A stretch of DNA of 64,000 nucleotides, taken from positions 62,001-126,000 of the forward strand of contig CAVTIX010000029.1 in the NCBI GenBank assembly GCA_963734725.1, read 5' to 3'. Below the pieces are notes generated by a model. It did not search any database and was not told the origin of the DNA. It saw only the letters and a list, made by a program, of their open reading frames with translations. This stretch comes from DASXKD01 sp963734725. Lineage in GTDB: Bacteria; Actinomycetota; Actinomycetes; Streptosporangiales; Streptosporangiaceae. The position numbers and the translations under genes are program-made. Below, piece after piece: positions 16,938-25,663 of this stretch (position 1 is its first letter; each line of letters opens with the position of its first letter).

Positions 16938-17459
16938 TCAATCAGGGCGATCGCCCGGGGTGAGCTGCGCGGGCGTGCTGCCATCGCTGATCGGGACACG
17001 GTCGTACCAGCCGCAGCGCGGCTCGCCCGGGGGCCGGTCGAAACGGGTCACGTACGGTTTCAAGTCGATGACCGGCGTCCCATCGAGAAGGTCAACGCCG
17101 GCGAAACGCATGACCAGGCCGGTCACATCGAGAATCCGGATCAGGCTGAGCCCGATCGGGTTGATCCGCCGCGGTCCCCGCGCGGCGAACATGCCCATCT
17201 GGCGTTGCTGGCGCCGCAGCAGGAACGGAACCTGCCTGAGCGGAGGGTCGCCGCCGGGCTCGGGCAGCTTGTGCAGCCAGGTCAGCAGCCAGGCATAGTC
17301 AAAGCCGGCCAGCCCATCCAGCCCGTCCCGGTAGCTGCGGCCGATCTCGATGGTTCCGTGCTCGGCGCGGTTGAGCCCGGCCTGGATCGGTGTTCCCGCA
17401 AAGTCGGTGTGGGCGGTGTGCACGACCCCTATTACCTGCAAGGGGATAGCCGAGTCCAT
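16938..17459 (-). CDS. trmO: tRNA (N6-threonylcarbamoyladenosine-N6)-methyltransferase TrmO
   Basis: This is a 173-residue TsaA-like protein. The family signature is clear: the N-terminal LQVIGVVHTAHTDFAGTPIQ, the central FDYAWLLTWLHKL, the SAM/tRNA-binding GPRRINPIGLSLIRIL (about 112-127) and VDLLDGTPVIDLKPYV (about 135-150). TrmO methylates N6 of t6A37 in tRNA-Thr reading ACY codons. The length is near the minimal bacterial and archaeal form, without the C-terminal extension of E. coli TrmO. The start at 17459 faces the divergent methyltransferase gene at 17555. Confidence 0.85.
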   Translation of the reverse strand: MDSAIPLQVIGVVHTAHTDFAGTPIQAGLNRAEHGTIEIGRSYRDGLDGLAGFDYAWLLTWLHKLPEPGGDPPLRQVPFLLRRQQRQMGMFAARGPRRINPIGLSLIRILDVTGLVMRFAGVDLLDGTPVIDLKPYVTRFDRPPGEPRCGWYDRVPISDGSTPAQLTPGDRPD

Positions 17460-17554
17460 GGCACAAGGCTGTCACAAGAACCGGCCGGCGCCGCGCACCC
17501 GGCCCCGGCCGCGACGGCGCCTGCGTTACCCCCTGTGCGCATTAGCCTGGGTGT

Positions 17555-18190
17555 GTGCGCGTTGTTCGCCCGGATCTGGCGGATCATCCCGATAGGCAAC
17601 GGTGGAACGCCAGGTACGCCAGCAGCTCCCCGCCAACGTTCGCCGCTCACCCGCTGATGGTGCAGGCGCTGTCCTGCCCGCTGCCGGACGGACCAGTTCT
17701 GGACCTGGCGAGCGGGCCCTCGGGAAGCGCCCTGTTCGCCGCGGCAGCTGGCCGTCGGGTCACGGCCGTGGATGTTTCCGATGCCGCACTCGGCCTGCTT
17801 GCCGCGGAAGCCGCCCGCCGGGGCCTGCTGGAGGAGATCTCACTGGTGCCGGCGGACCTGACGGCCTGGCGCCCTCCGCCTGGCAGTTACGCAGTCGTCC
17901 TGTGCACCGGCTACTGGGGCCGTGACCTCTTCCCCGCCGCAGCGAACGCAGTCGCTGAAGCAGGGCTGCTTGGCTGGGAGGCATTCACTACCGACGCCCG
18001 GCGGGCACGGCCGCGCCTGCCCGCCGCGTGGTGCCTCGGCGCCGGCGAGCCAGCCTCCCTGTTGCCTGCCCCATTCGAGATCCTCAGCCAGCACGATCTG
18101 CCGCACGAGCAGGCGGGCGCCAAGAGAAGGCTGCTCGCCCGGCGCGCCGCCGCCCCAGTAGCCATGCCGCGCGGTGGCCGCCGGGGTTGA
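17555..18190 (+). CDS. Class I SAM-dependent methyltransferase
   Basis: This is a 211-residue Rossmann methyltransferase of the small TehB/thiopurine-like type. Motif I is VLDLASGPSGSALFAAAAG (about residues 48-66), with the acidic residue binding ribose in VTAVDVS (about 70-76) and motif II/III around VPADLTAW and VLCTGYW. The N-terminal half has the QRWNARYAS start common to detoxifying methyltransferases. The late region is short, which points to a small or inorganic substrate; this is inference. The GTG at 17555 leaves about 95 bp shared with divergent trmO. Confidence 0.8.
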   Translation: MRVVRPDLADHPDRQRWNARYASSSPPTFAAHPLMVQALSCPLPDGPVLDLASGPSGSALFAAAAGRRVTAVDVSDAALGLLAAEAARRGLLEEISLVPADLTAWRPPPGSYAVVLCTGYWGRDLFPAAANAVAEAGLLGWEAFTTDARRARPRLPAAWCLGAGEPASLLPAPFEILSQHDLPHEQAGAKRRLLARRAAAPVAMPRGGRRG

Positions 18191-18210
18191 CACCGGACCG
18201 CCCGGCACGA

Positions 18211-18229
18211 TACTAACTACCACTTAGTA
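18211..18229 (+). promoter_or_regulatory. Candidate PadR operator
   Basis: TACTAA (18211-18216) and TTAGTA (18224-18229) form a perfect inverted repeat with a 7-bp spacer, 24 bp before the PadR start. AT-rich TACTA/TAGTA-type palindromes next to padR genes are typical autoregulatory sites in actinobacteria. The island stands out against the GC-rich background. Confidence 0.6.
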
Positions 18230-18253
18230 AGCGGTGCTGAATAGGCGGGGGCG

Positions 18254-18586
18254 GTGCGCGTGCACGGCAAGTTTGACGACCTCGGCCGGTTCGCCGACCC
18301 GTCACTGCTGATCTTGACCAGCCTGGCCGACGGGCCGAAGCATGGTTACGCGATCATGACCGACATCGCCGCCTTCAGCGGCGTCAGCATGGAGCCGGGC
18401 ACCTTGTACGGCGCGCTGTCCCGGCTGGAACGCCGCGGCTGGGTCCGGCCACTGGCCGCCGAGGAACGCCGTCGTCCTTACCAGATTACCGCGGCCGGCC
18501 AGGAGATCCTGGCCGAGCAGGTCAAGACGATGCAGCAGATCGTGCAGGTCGCCCGGCTGCGCACCGCCACCGCCTGGGGCGCGTGA
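18254..18586 (+). CDS. PadR family transcriptional regulator
   Basis: This is a 110-residue single-domain PadR winged-helix protein (subfamily s2-like, short C-terminal helix). It shows LLILTSLADGPKHGYAIMTD, the recognition region GVSMEPGTLYGALSRLERRG, and the wing EERRRPYQITAAGQEIL. PadR proteins usually repress a neighbouring membrane or efflux gene until a ligand binds. Here the next gene overlaps the stop, so the pair is one operon under the palindrome at 18211. The GTG at 18254 lies after an AGGCGGGGG run. Confidence 0.88.
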   Translation: MRVHGKFDDLGRFADPSLLILTSLADGPKHGYAIMTDIAAFSGVSMEPGTLYGALSRLERRGWVRPLAAEERRRPYQITAAGQEILAEQVKTMQQIVQVARLRTATAWGA

Positions 18587-19932
18587 TGAGGCCCGCGCCG
18601 GCCGACCGGCTGTCCCGCGCCCTGGTCGGCTGGCACCCGCGGCGCTGGCGGGAGCGCTACAGGGAGGAAATGCTCGACGTCCTGGATCAGCACCAGGCCA
18701 GCGGGCGGACCGTGCTCAACCTGGCTAGCAGCGCGGTGACCACGCACCTTGACCCGGCTTACCGTGTGGAAGGACTGGCCATGGCCTGGTTCCGCCGCGC
18801 CGTGTTGATATCCGCCGCGGTAGTTGTCCCGATCGCGCTGATCGCCCTGATCGTCTACGTCGGGACCTGGAAGGACAGGCACTGGCACATCGGCTTGGGC
18901 GGCGTGACCGGCATGGCCTTCAGCCCGGCGGATCCGCACCTCCTGGTCACCGCCACCTCCGGGCACATGGATGGCCTGGACACCCTGTGGGATGTCACCA
19001 GCCCGGCCCGGCCGAGGCGGCTGGCGAACTTCGAAGGCGGAGCGCCCACGGTGTTCGCACCGGACGGCCGCATGGTGGCGACCGTTGCGTTCAGCGGCCA
19101 GCCGGCCCTGTGGAATGTGGCCAACCTCCGCAAGCCGGCCAGGATAACGACGTTGCCGTCCCGCGGCAGCGGCCAACTCTGGGGGGAAGCGTTCTCCCCG
19201 GACGGCCGCATCCTGGCCGCCGCCTACACCGACCGGCTCTACCTGTGGGACGTGACCAATCCGGCCCGGCCCCGCCTGCTGCGCACCCTGGCCGCCCCCG
19301 TGGCCCCGCCGGACCGGGCCCTGTTCAACCAGGGCGACATCACATTCTCCCCGGACGGCCGCCTGCTGGCCAGCACCGCCGGCCACAACCAGGTCGCCTT
19401 GTGGAACGTGACCGACCCGGCCCACGCCACCCGCATCGCCACCGTGCCAAGTGAGTCCGGCTTTGCCAATGCCCTCGCTTTCTCCCCCCACGGCAACCTC
19501 CTCGCCGACGTCAGCTACACCGGCACCGTCACGATCCTCAGCCTCGCCAACCCCGCCCGCCCCGCCCGCGCCGCAACCATGCAGACGGTGACCGCCCGGC
19601 AGATCGCGGCCAGCCTTTGCGCCGGAGGCTGCGGCCCGATGTACACGCTGAAGTTCGCTCCCGACGGACAGACGCTCACCGCCGTCGCCGACCTCAGCCC
19701 GCCGTCACAGGAAGCCCTCTCCGCGACTACGCCGCAGCCGCCTCAGGTGGCCCGCAACTACGCCTTCCTCTGGAGCGTGGCCAACCCGCGATCGGTCACC
19801 CGCACGGCTGTCCTCAACCACGCCGTCACCATCTCCGGTGGCAGCAGCCTGCCGCTCCTGGACCCCAGCGGGCGCGTCATAGTAACCGGAGCGTCCTCCG
19901 GCTTCGCGGTGAGCCTGTGGACGCTGCCCTGA
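18586..19932 (+). CDS. PadR-coupled membrane protein with WD40-like propeller
   Basis: This 448-residue protein starts by one-base overlap (TGATG) with the PadR stop; a GTG three bases earlier is an alternative. Residues 5-45 (ALVGWHPRRWRERYREEMLD) are the prefix helix found on PadR-linked membrane proteins. One membrane helix follows (AVLISAAVVVPIALIALIVYV, in part, about 68-88). The outer part (about 100-448) is a beta-propeller of about six blades with repeating FSPDGRLLA and LWNVTDPA motifs. Most PadR partners are plain permeases or unknown membrane proteins, so fusion of the prefix to a propeller is unusual. It probably assembles or senses an extracytoplasmic partner. Confidence 0.75.
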   Translation: MRPAPADRLSRALVGWHPRRWRERYREEMLDVLDQHQASGRTVLNLASSAVTTHLDPAYRVEGLAMAWFRRAVLISAAVVVPIALIALIVYVGTWKDRHWHIGLGGVTGMAFSPADPHLLVTATSGHMDGLDTLWDVTSPARPRRLANFEGGAPTVFAPDGRMVATVAFSGQPALWNVANLRKPARITTLPSRGSGQLWGEAFSPDGRILAAAYTDRLYLWDVTNPARPRLLRTLAAPVAPPDRALFNQGDITFSPDGRLLASTAGHNQVALWNVTDPAHATRIATVPSESGFANALAFSPHGNLLADVSYTGTVTILSLANPARPARAATMQTVTARQIAASLCAGGCGPMYTLKFAPDGQTLTAVADLSPPSQEALSATTPQPPQVARNYAFLWSVANPRSVTRTAVLNHAVTISGGSSLPLLDPSGRVIVTGASSGFAVSLWTLP

Positions 19933-19986
19933 CCTGCGCTTCCCGATGCGGGACCGGCGGACCAGGGTCAAGAGCGATGGGGACTT

Positions 19987-20667
19987 TCAGCGGGGCTGTT
20001 CCTGTGGCGGGGCGAGTCCGCGCTGATAGGCGAAGGTAACCGCCTGGGCGCGGTCGCGCGCGTCAATCTTGGCGAGCAGGTGGTTGATGTGGCTCTTGAC
20101 GGTGCCTTCGCTGATGACGAGGCGCTCCGCGATCTCGCGGTTGGACATGCCGGTGGCGATCAGCGACAGCACCTCGGCTTCGCGGGGAGTCAGGCCCGCG
20201 GGAAGAGGTGAGAGCGATCGCCCGGCCTGGGCCGCCGGAAGCGTCGCGATGGCGTTGACTACGTGGTGCTGGACGGCAGGGTCGATGACCGCGTGGTTAT
20301 CGAGGACCTGCCGGAGCGCGTGGCGGATCGCCGCCCCGCCCGCGTCCTTGGTCAGGTAGCCGCGTGCGCCAGCCCGCAGGGCGTCCATCACGGATCGGTC
20401 ATCCGCGTAGGTGGTGAGCACGACGACCTTGGTCTTTGGCACGCGCTCGCGCAGCAGGCGGGTAGCCTCGGCGCCATCACAGCGGGGCATCCGCAGGTCC
20501 ATGAGAACGATGTCGGGGAGCAGGTCAGCGGCCAGGGCGACGGCCTCGTCACCGTCAGATGCGCAGCCCACTACTTCGATATCAGGCAGCAGGCCGAGCA
20601 CCATCGCCAGTCCTTCACGGACGACCCGCTGGTCGTCAGCTATGAGAACGCGCATCGGCTTGCTCAT
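19987..20667 (-). CDS. NarL-type response regulator
   Basis: This is a 226-residue regulator. The receiver domain (about 5-120) has the acidic pair Asp11/Asp12, phosphoacceptor Asp57 in VLMDLRMP, the Thr of VVVLTTYAD and Lys in YLTKDAG. The C-terminal LuxR/GerE HTH (about 158-215) has LTPREAEVLSLIATGMSNRE followed by VISEGTVKSHINHLLAKI. The ATG overlaps the kinase stop by 4 nt, so the two are translationally coupled. The target is unknown; the ABC exporter starting at 22157 on the other strand is a natural candidate. Confidence 0.92.
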   Translation of the reverse strand: MSKPMRVLIADDQRVVREGLAMVLGLLPDIEVVGCASDGDEAVALAADLLPDIVLMDLRMPRCDGAEATRLLRERVPKTKVVVLTTYADDRSVMDALRAGARGYLTKDAGGAAIRHALRQVLDNHAVIDPAVQHHVVNAIATLPAAQAGRSLSPLPAGLTPREAEVLSLIATGMSNREIAERLVISEGTVKSHINHLLAKIDARDRAQAVTFAYQRGLAPPQEQPR

Positions 20668-21860
20668 ACCGGCACCCGCAACTCCACCCGGAAGCCGCCG
20701 CGCGTCGCTGCCGTGGCGAGTTCGCCGCCGAGCAGTTCGGCCCGCTCGCGCATCCCGGTCAGGCCGTAACCGGGGCCGTGGCCGGCGACCCGCGTCGGCG
20801 CCCCGTTCATCGCGAAATTCTCGACGGTCAGGCGAGCGCGGCGGGGCTCGTAACCAAGGTGCATCTCGACCCGTTCTGGGCAGGCGTGCTTGTGGATGTT
20901 CGTGAGGGCTTCTTGCGCCGCCCGGTATACCGCGAGCCGGGCCTCAGGCGGGAGCTCGTATGCCTGGCCCGACACCGTGAAGTGGCACGGCACGCCACTG
21001 ACCTCTTGGAACCGCGCGGCCAGGCTGGCCAGGCGTTCAGGGCCGGGCAGTTCGTCGTCGCGCAGCATCCCGATCGCCCGGCGGGCCTCTTCGAGCCCGG
21101 ACTTGCCCAGGTGGTGGGCACGCTCGATGATCCCTGGCAGCCGGGGATCGCTGGAATCTTCGGCCACGAGCATCCGGGCGCCTTCCAGCTGGAGCAGGAG
21201 CCCGGACAGGGAATGGGCGAGCACGTCGTGCATCTCCCGGGCCAGCCGCTGGCGTTCGGCCAGCCCAGCCGCCCGTGCCTGCGCCGCGCGGGTTCCCTCC
21301 AGCTCGATCAGAAGCCGTTCGGCTTGGTCGTTGGCCTGCCCGAGCCGTCTCGCGAGCAATGTCATGCCGGGGAAGCCGACAATCGCGATGGCGCTGAGCA
21401 GCGCCAAGGCCGGCGAGTCGTGGCTGACGGCCACCGCGACCGCCGCCAGGCACGTGATGCCAGCGATAGACAACGCGATCGGGAAGCGATCCGGCACCCG
21501 TGGGGCGAGCAGCACGAGGCCCGCCAAGAGCCCGGCCAGTCCCGCTCCGTCGGGTTGCAGTCGAATGAGCAGCGCCGAACTGGCCAGGAGCGCTACGGCG
21601 AAGATGATGCGGACTGCCGCGCGCCGATAACGGGCCGTCAGCGCGCCGAGCGCGCCAAGCGTGAGCCCGCCCACAGCGAGGACGGCAGCTACGTCGCGGC
21701 CTGGCAACCCCGGGCTCCGGCCGCTGGCGAACGTAACCGCTGCCGCCACGACGAACAGGGGCGGAGCGAGGCGGCGCAGCCACCGGAGGGCTGCCTCCTG
21801 CTGCGCCCGCGCCCTGCGCAGCGTGGCCAGGGCCGGGCTGCCCGCGGAGTCTGAGCTCAT
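20664..21860 (-). CDS. Sensor histidine kinase (HisKA_3/DesK-like)
   Basis: This is a 398-residue kinase. Residues about 30-180 hold five or six closely spaced membrane helices with almost no extracytoplasmic loop, so it likely senses the membrane itself. HisKA_3 follows with the phosphorylated histidine in REMHDVLAHSLSGLLLQLEG (about 218-237), then HATPase_c with the N-box AAQEALTNIHKHA and GYGLTGMRERAELLGG. This is the DesK/LiaS-type layout, often tied to membrane stress and ABC efflux. It is divergent from an ABC transporter operon 230 bp away, which supports that role by context. Confidence 0.9.
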   Translation of the reverse strand: MSSDSAGSPALATLRRARAQQEAALRWLRRLAPPLFVVAAAVTFASGRSPGLPGRDVAAVLAVGGLTLGALGALTARYRRAAVRIIFAVALLASSALLIRLQPDGAGLAGLLAGLVLLAPRVPDRFPIALSIAGITCLAAVAVAVSHDSPALALLSAIAIVGFPGMTLLARRLGQANDQAERLLIELEGTRAAQARAAGLAERQRLAREMHDVLAHSLSGLLLQLEGARMLVAEDSSDPRLPGIIERAHHLGKSGLEEARRAIGMLRDDELPGPERLASLAARFQEVSGVPCHFTVSGQAYELPPEARLAVYRAAQEALTNIHKHACPERVEMHLGYEPRRARLTVENFAMNGAPTRVAGHGPGYGLTGMRERAELLGGELATAATRGGFRVELRVPV

Positions 21861-22091
21861 CTGACGAACACTACGGTGCCGCCGGCCCGAGCAACATCAA
21901 TTCCAGGCCGCACGGCCTGGCCTAATGCCGGGTGGATACGCCTCCACCCGGGGTTAGAGCGTGGCGGGCCTGGAAATCTGCAACCCCGCGCCGAAGACGT
22001 TCCTGCCTCCGTCATCGCATGCTCTTCCTCTAGGGCCCAGCCAGGCGAAGGATCTGTGATGCTTCCTCCGTACTGTCGTCGGAAGGAACCA

Positions 22092-22160
22092 ATGACCGCC
22101 GTTATCACCATCTTCGCCATGCCGTCGCTGGCGGCGGCAGCCGGCGGGGGCGCCGGATGA
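22092..22160 (+). CDS. 22-aa leader ORF coupled to the ABC transporter
   Basis: An ATG at 22092 preceded by GGAAGGA at good spacing opens a 22-codon ORF. The product is hydrophobic (TAVITIFAMPSLAAAAGG). Its TGA overlaps the ATG of the ABC ATPase (ATGA at 22157). The ATPase gene has no better ribosome site of its own, so this ORF probably delivers ribosomes to it by termination-reinitiation. It could simply be a coupling leader, or a small membrane peptide. No conserved family is recognised. Confidence 0.5.
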   Translation: MTAVITIFAMPSLAAAAGGGAG

Positions 22161-23140
22161 ACGCCGCCGCTCTTCCGGACGCCCCCGGCAAGTTGGCCGC
22201 CGAGAGCCGCTGGGCCGTGGAGACCCACGGGCTCACCAAGCGTTTCGGGGCGAAAACCGCTGTTAACGGCGTTGAGCTCCTGGTCCCCCGGGGATCGGCG
22301 TTCGGCTACCTCGGCCCCAACGGCGCCGGAAAGACCACGCTCATCCGGGTGCTGCTGGGCTTGACCCGCGCCGACGCTGGCACGATGCGCCTGCTCGGAT
22401 ACCCGGTCCCGCGGCATCGCGACGCCGCTCTCGCCCGTGTCGGCGCCATCGTCGACGAACCCCGGTTCCACCACCATCTCACCGGCAGGCAGAACTTGCG
22501 GCTTCTGGCCGCGGCACGCGAACCGGCCGCGCGGGACCGCATCGGGCCAGCGCTGGAGCGCGTCGGCTTGGCCCACCGTGCCGACGACCGGGTCTTCGAG
22601 TACTCGATGGGAATGCGCCAGCGGCTGGGCGTCGCCGCGTGCCTGCTCGGAGACCCCCAGCTGCTCCTCCTGGACGAGCCGATGAACGGGCTCGACCCGG
22701 CCGGAATGGCTCAGATGCGCGACATGATCCTCTCGATGGTGGCCGAGGGGCGCACCGTCGTGTTGTCCTCCCACCTCCTCGACGAGGTGGAGCGGACCTG
22801 CAACGCTGTCGCCATCGTGGACCGCGGCAGCATCATCCGGCAGGGACCGATCTCCGAACTCCTGGCGGGGGCGCCGCTCGCGATTCAGGTCGAATGCTCC
22901 GAACCCGGCCAGGCCCGTGCCCTGCTCGCGGGCGCCACCCTCGGCGCCCGCGTCGGGGCCATGCCGTCGGCGCCGGGGCTGGAGATCACGCTGCCCGCGG
23001 GCGCCGGACGCCAGGTCGTCGCCGAGATCAACCGCGTTCTGGTCGAAGGCGGAATTTCCATCTACCGGCTCGAGCCGGTCCAGACCTCGCTCGAATCGTG
23101 GTTCCTGCACGTCACAAGCAGACTGGGGGACCCGGAATGA
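22157..23140 (+). CDS. ABC transporter ATP-binding protein (DrrA/CcmA-like)
   Basis: This is a 327-residue ATPase. Walker A GPNGAGKTTL lies at about 55-64, the Q-loop region follows, the signature is the degenerate YSMGMRQRLGVA (about 153-164), Walker B is LLLLDEPMNGLD (about 173-184) and the H-loop is VVLSSHLLDEVE. The C-terminal 80 residues are a regulatory extension typical of drug or bacitracin exporters. It is translationally coupled to the leader ORF upstream and to the permease downstream (ATGA). With the divergent DesK-type two-component system, a cell-envelope-stress exporter is a reasonable inference. Confidence 0.9.
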   Translation: MNAAALPDAPGKLAAESRWAVETHGLTKRFGAKTAVNGVELLVPRGSAFGYLGPNGAGKTTLIRVLLGLTRADAGTMRLLGYPVPRHRDAALARVGAIVDEPRFHHHLTGRQNLRLLAAAREPAARDRIGPALERVGLAHRADDRVFEYSMGMRQRLGVAACLLGDPQLLLLDEPMNGLDPAGMAQMRDMILSMVAEGRTVVLSSHLLDEVERTCNAVAIVDRGSIIRQGPISELLAGAPLAIQVECSEPGQARALLAGATLGARVGAMPSAPGLEITLPAGAGRQVVAEINRVLVEGGISIYRLEPVQTSLESWFLHVTSRLGDPE

Positions 23141-24308
23141 CAACCATGCCCGCCCGCGGCGCGCCCGCACCGGACCAACCACGCCAGACGGCGCCCACCG
23201 GTCACTCACGCGACCGCCGGGGATCCCCGATTCCGACCACCGGCATGATCGCCGCCAAAGTCATGGAGCTGCGCAAACGGCGCGGCCTCATGATCGCCCT
23301 CATCGCGGCGAACATCGGGTTCCCGGCGGTCTTCCTCCTCATTCGCCTGCTCGCCCACGCGTTCGCGCCGTACGCCAATCCGCCCGCCGGCGGCTACCAG
23401 ATCTTCGTGCCTTTGGCAGCCGGCTTCTTGCCCGCCTTCGGCTTCATCGTCGCCGCCACACTGGGCTGCACGGCGGGATCGCGCGACCTCACCGAAGGAA
23501 TGTTCCGGCACCTGGTCGTGACCGGCCGGTCCCGGCTGGCGCTGTACCTGGCCCGGATCCCCGCCGGATTGGCGATCGTCGTGCCGCTGGTCGCGATCGG
23601 CTACACGATCCTCTGCGCGGTATGCGTCTTCGGCGCCCCGGCCTTCATCGATGACTCGAACGTGAACGTGCCTCCCGGCCTGTCCCGCGCCGGCTTCGAG
23701 AACTGGGCCCGGGACCGCGCCGAGCCGGTCGTCTGCTATCTCGGCTACACCGGGCCAGTTCCGGAGAATGTCACGTGCGCCGGCCCGCCTGGCTGGTCGA
23801 AGTCAGCAATCACCCCAGCCCGGCCGCGCCCGCCGCGGTGGAAGCCCTGGCCAGCAAGATCGCCAAGGACGACTACCCCGGCTACGCCGCGATCGTCCGC
23901 TACCCGTCGATCTCCCTCATGATCAAGGCCGGGCTGTGGATCGAGCTAGCAGCGACCGTCGGATTCATCCTCGGGCTCGGGCTCGCCTCGCTGATGGGGC
24001 AAAGAACCGTCCCAGTGATCCTGCTCATCGTGTTCCAGATGATCCTGACACCGATCTTTTCCGCGCTCAGCATCCCCCATCTACAGGACCTGCAACGCTC
24101 GGTCGTCGGGCTGGCCGTGGCCAACCTGGAACCATCCGCGCTGCCAGGGGCATTCGGGGTGCCCGGGGTAATCGGCGGCATCGCGCGCCGTGGCGCCCTG
24201 GGGCCACAGTTGCCCGAGTCGGCCACCCAGGCCGTCTGCGTCATCATCGCCTGGCTGGCGGGCTGGACGATCCTCGGCGCATGGCGAATGATGACCAGGG
24301 ATGCCTGA
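23137..24308 (+). pseudogene. ABC transporter permease, frameshifted
   Basis: The ATG at 23137 overlaps the ATPase stop. Residues 1-50 are a cytoplasmic Pro/Arg leader. Helices follow at GLMIALIAANIGFPAVFLLI, IFVPLAAGFLPAFGFIVAA and ALYLARIPAGLAIVVPLVAI (each in part). After ENVTCA the frame loses the family sequence. The correct continuation, RPAWLVEVSNHPSP, lies in another frame from about 23775 and runs through further helices (LWIELAATVGFILGLGL and VPVILLIVFQMILTPIF) to 24308. A one-base deletion near 23780-23790, in a gccggcccgcc run, explains it. Joined, the protein is about 390 residues, normal for ABC-2 permeases. Either the exporter is broken or the base is a sequencing error. Confidence 0.75.
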
Positions 24309-24347
24309 GCGCGCCGTGCTCCCCGACGGGTGGAGGTGAGGCAGGCC

Positions 24348-25229
24348 GTGGCGCTGCCGTACGATCCCGAGGCGAAGTTCGCCGAGTATGCCAACCCGCA
24401 CATGCTGGTGACCACCGAGTGGGTCGCCGCGCACCTTGACGACCCTGGCCTGGTGGTGGCCGAGTCCGATGAGGATGTGCTGTTGTACGAGACCGGCCAC
24501 ATTCCTGGCGCGGTCAAGCTGGACTGGCACACCGAGCTCAACGACCCGGTCACCCGCGACTACGTGGACGGGCCCGGGTTCGCCCGGCTGATGTCGCTGA
24601 AGGGCATCAGCAGGGACACCACGCTGGTGCTCTACGGCGACAAGAACAACTGGTGGGCGGCGTACGCGCTGTGGGTGTGCTCGCTGTTCGGCCACCCGGA
24701 CCTGCGGCTGATGGACGGCGGGCGGGCCAAGTGGCTCGCCGAAGGCCGCCCGGTCACCACCGAGGCGCCGTCGCGGCCGCCGGCGGATTACCCGGTCATC
24801 GACCGGGACGACACGCAGATCCGCGCGTTCAAAGACCAGGTGCTGGCCCACCTCGGCCAGCCGCTGATCGATGTCCGCTCGCCCGGTGAGTACACCGGAG
24901 AGCTGCTGCACATGCCCGACTACCCCCAGGAAGGCGCGCTGCGCGGCGGGCACATCCCCGGGGCCAGGAGCGTCCCGTGGTCACGGGCGGCCGCTGCGGA
25001 TGCCACCTTCCGCCCCCGCGCCGAGCTCGAGGGGATCTACGCCGGTGAGGCGGGGCTGCGCCTCGAGGATGACGTGGTGGTCTACTGCCGCATCGGGGAG
25101 CGGTCCAGCCACACCTGGTTCGTGCTGCACCACCTGCTCGGCTACCCTCGGGTGCGCAACTACGACGGGTCCTGGACCGAGTGGGGGAACAGTGTCGGGG
25201 TCCCCATCACCCGCGGAGAAAGCCCGTGA
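24348..25229 (+). CDS. Sulfurtransferase (tandem rhodanese)
   Basis: This is a 293-residue two-domain rhodanese of the thiosulfate/3-mercaptopyruvate type (SseA/CysA-like). The inactive N-terminal domain has ETGHIPGAVKLDWHTELNDP. The C-terminal domain carries the active cysteine in VVYCRIGERSSHTWFVLHHL, and the six-residue loop CRIGER is of the thiosulfate-sulfurtransferase type. The GTG at 24348 is preceded by GGAGGTGAGG at ideal spacing; an upstream GTG at 24330 lies inside that site and is less likely. It overlaps the SufE-like gene by 4 nt (GTGA), so the two act together in sulfur transfer. Confidence 0.9.
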   Translation: MALPYDPEAKFAEYANPHMLVTTEWVAAHLDDPGLVVAESDEDVLLYETGHIPGAVKLDWHTELNDPVTRDYVDGPGFARLMSLKGISRDTTLVLYGDKNNWWAAYALWVCSLFGHPDLRLMDGGRAKWLAEGRPVTTEAPSRPPADYPVIDRDDTQIRAFKDQVLAHLGQPLIDVRSPGEYTGELLHMPDYPQEGALRGGHIPGARSVPWSRAAAADATFRPRAELEGIYAGEAGLRLEDDVVVYCRIGERSSHTWFVLHHLLGYPRVRNYDGSWTEWGNSVGVPITRGESP

Positions 25230-25663
25230 CCACCACCATCCTCCACCCCCGGCTGCAGGAGATTGCCGACGAGTTCGGCGCCGTCCCGGAATCCGAACGG
25301 CTGCAGCTGCTGCTGGAGTTCGGCCAGGAGCTGCCGCCCCTCCCCGCCCGCTACGCCACGCAGCGTGAGCTGCTCGAGCCCGTGCCGGAATGCCAGACGC
25401 CGCTCTTTCTGGCCGTTGAGATCAGCCCAAACGAGACCGTGCACCTGTTCTTCGACGCGCCTCAGGAAGCGCCAACAACCCGCGGCTTCGCCGGGATCCT
25501 GCACGCGGGGCTGGACGGGCTGACCGCGGACGAGGTGCTGGCCACGCCCGGCGAGTTCTCCAGCCAGCTCGGGCTACAGGACCTGGTGAGCCCGCTGCGG
25601 CTGCGCGGCATGGCAGCCATGCTGGCCCGGATCAAGCGCCAGATCCGCGAGCGGCGCGGCTGA
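25226..25663 (+). CDS. SufE family sulfur-acceptor protein
   Basis: This is a 145-residue SufE-like protein. The acceptor cysteine is in VPECQTPLFLAVE (about residue 53), the family signature follows in RGFAGILHAGLDGLTADEVL, and the C-terminal ISP-like helix is LRLRGMAAMLARIKRQI. SufE proteins take persulfide sulfur from a desulfurase. The coupling here to a rhodanese rather than to sufS is the common actinobacterial arrangement. The GTG start overlaps the rhodanese stop. The gene's 3' end abuts the broken N-acetylglucosamine kinase on the other strand. Confidence 0.9.
   Translation: MTTTILHPRLQEIADEFGAVPESERLQLLLEFGQELPPLPARYATQRELLEPVPECQTPLFLAVEISPNETVHLFFDAPQEAPTTRGFAGILHAGLDGLTADEVLATPGEFSSQLGLQDLVSPLRLRGMAAMLARIKRQIRERRG

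Noticed and set aside
21857..23209. 450-codon minus-strand frame opposite the ABC ATPase
   Set aside because: It is antisense to an ATPase with all canonical motifs and has no domain of its own.
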